Below are positions 5,098 to 8,355 of a stretch of DNA of 8,355 nucleotides, piece after piece. The DNA is from Acidobacteriota bacterium. GTDB lineage: Bacteria; Acidobacteriota; Polarisedimenticolia; Gp22-AA2. Each line of letters begins with the position of its first letter. Position 1 is the first letter of the stretch. A program made the translations under genes and the position numbers. The DNA lies in the NCBI GenBank assembly GCA_027297005.1, contig JAPUIN010000267.1, positions 1 through 8,355 of the forward strand. The letters run 5' to 3'. The notes under the pieces were generated by a model. It saw only the letters and a list, made by a program, of their open reading frames with translations, searched no databases and was not told the DNA's origin.

Positions 5098-5934
5098 ATG
5101 AGTCAACTGCGTCTCGCGTCCGTCCCCTTCGTCAACGCCGAACCTCTCACGTGGGGATTCACCCACGGCCCCTATCGTGGTCTGTTCGACGTGTCCCGGG
5201 TGATCCCCACTCGCATCCCGGAGATGATTCGGTCGCGGCGGATTGACATCGGGCTCATCCCCTCGATCGAATATCAGCATCTGGACGGGGTCGAGATCCT
5301 TCCGTTCCTGGGGATCGCTTCGAAGCATCGGGCGCGATCGGTGTTTCTCGCGTCCCGCGTGCCGCTCGAGCGGGTGCGCCGTATCGCGCTCGACGAGAAC
5401 TCGCGCACCTCGGTGGCACTTCTCAAGCTGCTGCTCGCTCATCGCGGCCTGACCCATGTCGAGTTTCGCGAGCAGGCGCCCTCGCTGCAGGAGATGCTGG
5501 AGGGGAATGATGCGGCCTTGCTGATCGGGGACGCCGCCCTGACAAGCGATACGCGCGGCCTGTACGTGAGCGATCTCGCCGCGGAATGGTTCAGCGTGAC
5601 CGGTCTGCCGTTCGTCTTTGCCGTCTGGGCGGTTCGATCCGACCTGCACCTGCCGGACGGACTGCGGCCATTCATGGACTCGCGCAGTATGGGACTCGCC
5701 AACCTTCCGGCGATCGCACGTGGGGCGGCGGAGAGGCTGCATCTGCCCGCCGCGACGATCGAGGAGTATCTGCGGGTGAACATCCACTATCATCTCGCGA
5801 CGGACGAGGTGCGCGCGCTCGATCTGTTCTACCGGCAGGCGCGGGAACTGGGGCTCGTGCCCCGACACCGCCCGATCCGTTTCCGCGCGGCGACTGACAT
5901 GGAGCCGGCGCATGCCGCCGGGAAACGATTTTGA
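5098..5934 (+). CDS. mqnA: Chorismate dehydratase MqnA (futalosine pathway of menaquinone synthesis)
   Basis: MqnA removes water from chorismate to give 3-[(1-carboxyvinyl)oxy]benzoate, the entry step of the futalosine route to menaquinone. It is a cytoplasmic enzyme with a fold like periplasmic binding proteins. The 278 residues match the family: LASVPFVNAEPL (6-17), IDIGLIPSIEY (49-59), SRTSVALLKLLL (102-113), ALLIGDAAL (140-148), then EWFSVTGLPFVFAVWA (163-178) and a C-terminal helix ending LDLFYRQARELGL (241-253). ATG 5098 has GAGGTGA nine bases upstream. Its final TGA overlaps the TTG start of mqnC, so the two are translated together from the promoter at 5023-5050. MqnD shares the fold, but the residues around NAEPL and GDAAL fit MqnA. 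mqnB, mqnD and mqnE are not in the window. Confidence 0.93.
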   Translation: MSQLRLASVPFVNAEPLTWGFTHGPYRGLFDVSRVIPTRIPEMIRSRRIDIGLIPSIEYQHLDGVEILPFLGIASKHRARSVFLASRVPLERVRRIALDENSRTSVALLKLLLAHRGLTHVEFREQAPSLQEMLEGNDAALLIGDAALTSDTRGLYVSDLAAEWFSVTGLPFVFAVWAVRSDLHLPDGLRPFMDSRSMGLANLPAIARGAAERLHLPAATIEEYLRVNIHYHLATDEVRALDLFYRQARELGLVPRHRPIRFRAATDMEPAHAAGKRF

Positions 5935-7121
5935 GCGAACGGATGGCGCAGAACCAGGAATCGGGGGGGAAGATCGCAACGGGCGCCGTCGCGGCCTGGG
6001 ATGGTGTCGAGGATTCCGCCCTGCGCGTGCCACGCCACACCACGCCTGCGGCGATCGAGATCCTGGATCGCGCTGTCGCGGGGGGCCGGATTGAAGCTTC
6101 GGAGGCGCTCCTCCTGATCCGCGAGGCCGCCCTGCTCGATCTCGGCATGGCCGCCGACCTGGTGCGTCAGCGCATCCATCCGGAGCCGTTCGTCACCTAC
6201 ATCGTCGATCGCAACATCAACTACACCAACGTCTGCGTCGTCCGCTGCTCGTTCTGCGCCTTCTACCGCGATCCGGGGCATCCCGAGGGATACCTGCACT
6301 CGAAGGAATCCCTGTTCGCCAAGATCGAGGAAACGCTGTCTCTCGGTGGGACCGGCATCCTGATGCAGGGCGGTCATCACCCCGATCTCACGATCGACTG
6401 GTACGAGGATTTACTGCGATCCTTCCGGGAACGGTTCCCCTCTCTGCACATCCATGCCTTCTCGCCGCCGGAGATCGATCACATCGCGAAGGTCTCCCGC
6501 CTGCCGATCGAGGAGGTCCTGCTTCGCCTGAAGTCGGCCGGGCTCAACAGCATCCCCGGTGGCGGCGGCGAGATCCTCACCGACGAGGTGCGCCGGCGCA
6601 TCTCCCCCCTGAAGATCATGTCGGCCGACTGGCTCGAGGTGATGGAGACGGCACATCGCATCGGTCTCCCCACGACCGCCACCATGATGTTCGGCCACGT
6701 AGAGTGCTACGCCGATCGCGTCACCCACATGGATCGGATACGGTCACTCCAGGATCAAAGTCTCGCCCGAGGCGCGCGCGGATTCACGGCGTTCATCTCG
6801 TGGACCTACAAGACGGAGAACACGGCGCTCGGCGGGCGCGAGGTCAGCAGCGCGGAATACCTGAGGACGCAGGCGCTGTCGAGGATCTTTCTCGACAACA
6901 TCCCCAACATCCAGTCATCCTGGGTGACTCAGGGGAAGGAGATCGGCCAAGTCGCCCTGAAGTTCGGCGCGAACGACATGGGCAGCACGATGATTGAGGA
7001 GAATGTCGTGCGTGCCGCCGGAGCCTATGGCTGCACGACCCGCACCGAGATCGAACGTCTCATCCGGGAAGCCGGATACGTTCCCCGCCAGCGCAATACC
7101 CTGTACAACCTGGTCTCTTGA
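5931..7121 (+). CDS. mqnC: Cyclic dehypoxanthine futalosine synthase MqnC (radical SAM)
   Basis: MqnC is a radical SAM enzyme that cyclises dehypoxanthine futalosine to the spiro compound cyclic DHFL, which MqnD then cleaves. The cluster motif is C102-VVR-C106-SF-C109, inside RNINYTNVC (94-102) and CAFYRDPG (109-116). Other family marks are GILMQGGHHPDL (142-153), HAFSPPEI (175-182), LKSAGLNSIPGGGGEIL (200-216), TTATMMFGHVE (248-258), FISWTYKTENTAL (288-300), LKFGANDMGSTMIEENVV (343-360) and the tail RQRNTLYNLV (386-395). TTG 5931 overlaps the mqnA stop as TTGA; ATG 5943, in the same frame, is the alternative and would remove four residues. The protein starts with about 35 poorly ordered residues before the family core, so at 396 it is somewhat long. 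MqnE and FbiC-type relatives share the motif but not the whole pattern. Confidence 0.94.
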   Translation: MSERMAQNQESGGKIATGAVAAWDGVEDSALRVPRHTTPAAIEILDRAVAGGRIEASEALLLIREAALLDLGMAADLVRQRIHPEPFVTYIVDRNINYTNVCVVRCSFCAFYRDPGHPEGYLHSKESLFAKIEETLSLGGTGILMQGGHHPDLTIDWYEDLLRSFRERFPSLHIHAFSPPEIDHIAKVSRLPIEEVLLRLKSAGLNSIPGGGGEILTDEVRRRISPLKIMSADWLEVMETAHRIGLPTTATMMFGHVECYADRVTHMDRIRSLQDQSLARGARGFTAFISWTYKTENTALGGREVSSAEYLRTQALSRIFLDNIPNIQSSWVTQGKEIGQVALKFGANDMGSTMIEENVVRAAGAYGCTTRTEIERLIREAGYVPRQRNTLYNLVS

Positions 7122-7138
7122 GCCGTCAGTCCTGATCG

Positions 7139-8230
7139 TCAGGCATCGGCCTGAGGATGATGGACCCCACCGTGCCAGTACCCCGGAATGGCCAGGTCAC
7201 AGTCGGGACACGAGCCTCCGTCGGTGATCCGGTAGTCGCGGATCCGATAGCCGACCCGCTCCACGAGAACAGCGCCACAGCCCGGACACCGGGTGTTCTC
7301 CCACTCCCCGACGCGGCCGGGGATGTTCCCGGCATACACATATCGCAATCCTTCGGATCGGCCGATCTCCGCGGCGCGGAGAAGCGTCGCGGCCGGTGTG
7401 GCACCCGGATCCGTCATCTTGTAATCGTTGTGAAACGCGGTGACATGCCACGGGATATCCGGTGAGACACCCCGCAGGAAACGCACCACGTCGGTGATCT
7501 CCTCAATCGAATCGTTGAAGCCGGGCACGAGTAGGGTGACGATTTCGATCCAGAAGCCCTTCCTTTTGAGTGCCACGATCGTATCGAGCACGTTCTGCAG
7601 CGTCCCGCCGAGAGTCCGATAGGTCCTGTCACGGAAGGACTTGAGATCGACCTTGTACAGCGTGACCCAGGGACGGAGGTAGTCGAGCACCTCCTCGGTT
7701 CCGTTGCCATTACTGATGTACGCGCAGAGCAGACCGCGCCGTTGGGCCTCTCGAAAGATGGCGACCGCCCACTCCGAGGTGATCAGCGGCTCATTGTATG
7801 TGGACGCCATGATGCGCGCCCCCTGGCGAAGCGCCAGGTCGACCAGTGACTCCGGTTGAGTCTTCTCGGGAGGTGCCACGGCGCGGGGATCGCGAAGGGT
7901 CTGTGATGTGATCCAGTTCTGACAGTAACCACAGTGAAGATCACAGCCGAGCATTCCGAACGAGAAGGCGTTCACCCCGGGAAGGGCATGGAAGAACGGC
8001 TTCTTCTCCACCGGATCGCACTGCAGCGCGCCGACATAGCCCCACGGGACCCGCAGGCGCCCCCCCTCGTTGAAGCGGACCTTGCAGATGCCGGGTCGAT
8101 CCCTGGGGATGAAACAGCGGTGACCGCACGCGAAGCAGCGCACGGCTCCGTCCCGCTCGGGACTCTGCAGCTCGCCGTCCCGCGTCAGATCGTGGAGCAG
8201 CTTGGTCAGTGGAAGTGCGGAAGTCGCCAT
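7139..8230 (-). CDS. amrS: AmmeMemoRadiSam system radical SAM enzyme (AmrS-type, pyruvate formate-lyase activase-like)
   Basis: Radical SAM protein of the group found with AMMECR1 and MEMO1-like proteins; its substrate is not established to my knowledge. The cluster motif is C96-DLH-C100-GY-C103 followed by QNWITSQ. Family marks are a cysteine-rich N-terminus (C32, C35, C39, C49, in CFACGHRC and GICKVR), WGYVGALQCDPVEKKPFFH (63-81), TYNEPLI (144-150), ISNGNGT (172-178), YKVDLKSF (192-199), VPGFND (235-240), PWHVTAFHNDYKMTD (260-274) and YVYAGNIPG (297-305). The C-terminus has two more CxxC pairs (C315/C318, C341/C344), probably a metal-binding knuckle. Length 363 is usual. The ATG at 8230 follows a GGTGGGG stretch. 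No AMMECR1 or MEMO gene is in the window. The gene converges on mqnC with a 17-base gap. Glycyl radical enzyme activases are the nearest alternative, but the C-terminal half favours AmrS. Confidence 0.9.
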   Translation of the reverse strand: MATSALPLTKLLHDLTRDGELQSPERDGAVRCFACGHRCFIPRDRPGICKVRFNEGGRLRVPWGYVGALQCDPVEKKPFFHALPGVNAFSFGMLGCDLHCGYCQNWITSQTLRDPRAVAPPEKTQPESLVDLALRQGARIMASTYNEPLITSEWAVAIFREAQRRGLLCAYISNGNGTEEVLDYLRPWVTLYKVDLKSFRDRTYRTLGGTLQNVLDTIVALKRKGFWIEIVTLLVPGFNDSIEEITDVVRFLRGVSPDIPWHVTAFHNDYKMTDPGATPAATLLRAAEIGRSEGLRYVYAGNIPGRVGEWENTRCPGCGAVLVERVGYRIRDYRITDGGSCPDCDLAIPGYWHGGVHHPQADA

Positions 8231-8243
8231 ATCCCCACCATGA

Positions 8244-8259
8244 ATTCCCTACTGGGAAT
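8244..8259. promoter_or_regulatory. Palindrome in the amrS leader
   Basis: ATTCCC-TACT-GGGAAT is a perfect 6-bp inverted repeat with a four-base centre, 14 bases upstream of the amrS start codon and downstream of the candidate promoter. It could be a repressor operator or an RNA hairpin near the ribosome-binding site. I do not recognise it as the site of a named regulator. Confidence 0.4.
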
Positions 8260-8286
8260 GTCGTACTGTCTGTGGCTTCTCCTCTC

Positions 8287-8294
8287 AGTATAGT
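8287..8294. promoter_or_regulatory. Candidate -10 region of amrS, readable on both strands
   Basis: On the minus strand TATACT (8292-8287) is a fair -10 hexamer, 57 bases before the amrS start. On the plus strand the overlapping TATAGT (8289-8294) is also -10-like. Neither has a good -35 at the usual spacing. The 125 bases right of amrS hold no convincing gene, are richer in A and T than the rest of the window, and probably form a divergent promoter region for amrS and a gene beyond the right edge. Confidence 0.35.
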
Positions 8295-8355
8295 ACCTGA
8301 TGGCGCATCGGGGAGATTCCGGACGGTAATTATGAGCTCTTGAAATCATGCCATC

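Noticed and set aside
5044..6033. Minus-strand 329-residue open frame opposite mqnA
   Set aside because: Antisense to mqnA, with Arg/Pro/Gln-rich low-quality sequence and no recognised motif.
7131..7143. CCTGA-TCG-TCAGG hairpin between mqnC and amrS as a two-way terminator
   Set aside because: The stem has only five pairs, part of it is the amrS stop codon, and neither strand has a T run after it.
8281..8310. CTGAGA on the minus strand, hinting at a TPP riboswitch
   Set aside because: The second conserved block (ACCTGAT...) is absent on that strand, the ACCTGAT nearby is on the opposite strand, and the gene downstream is amrS, not a thiamine gene.
1..8355. CRISPR array, tRNA or rRNA genes, insertion-sequence transposase
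   Set aside because: I saw no regularly spaced repeats, no tRNA or rRNA-like segments, and no transposase motif in any reading frame.

Overview
The window is GC-rich bacterial DNA holding eight protein-coding genes and no RNA gene. The high GC content, the futalosine route to menaquinone (mqnA, mqnC), a solitary AmmeMemoRadiSam radical SAM gene and TAGAAT-type -10 boxes suggest an environmental, possibly uncultured, Gram-negative-like lineage. Acidobacteriota or a neighbouring phylum is my best guess, but no marker here fixes the taxonomy.

Layout. (1) 1-2682, plus strand: a family 5 peptide/oligopeptide-type solute-binding lipoprotein whose true start is probably cut off or altered at the left edge, a short GC hairpin, then a DppB/OppB-type permease. 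No DppC-type permease or ATPase follows. (2) 2749-3807, plus strand: rlmN, a radical SAM RNA methyltransferase, with a probable promoter of its own. (3) 3804-4699, minus strand: a two-gene unit of a 79-residue two-helix membrane protein followed by a ThiE/TenI-family thiamine protein, joined by an ATGA overlap. The thiamine gene converges on rlmN so closely that both stop codons lie in one CTAG. (4) 4700-5097: a non-coding divergent region of about 400 bases, packed with inverted repeats. One of them recurs, 37 of 41 bases identical, at the left edge of the window. It also holds a good sigma70-type promoter facing right. (5) 5098-7121, plus strand: mqnA and mqnC, overlapping by TTGA. (6) 7139-8230, minus strand: an AmrS-type radical SAM enzyme converging on mqnC, with a leader carrying a candidate promoter and a small palindrome.

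How the genes work together. mqnA makes 3-enolpyruvylbenzoate from chorismate and mqnC cyclises dehypoxanthine futalosine, so this pair supplies two steps of menaquinone synthesis; mqnB, mqnD and mqnE must lie elsewhere. Three of the eight genes (rlmN, mqnC, amrS) encode 4Fe-4S radical SAM enzymes. The peptide transporter half, the RNA modification gene, the thiamine pair and the menaquinone pair look like separate transcription units placed side by side, not one pathway.

The least ordinary part is the repeat-rich region 4717-5010 and its relative at 21-61. Three related copies point the same way relative to the gene downstream of each. They could be a small non-autonomous mobile element or a dispersed 5' leader element. 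I see no clear case for a wholly new multi-protein system.
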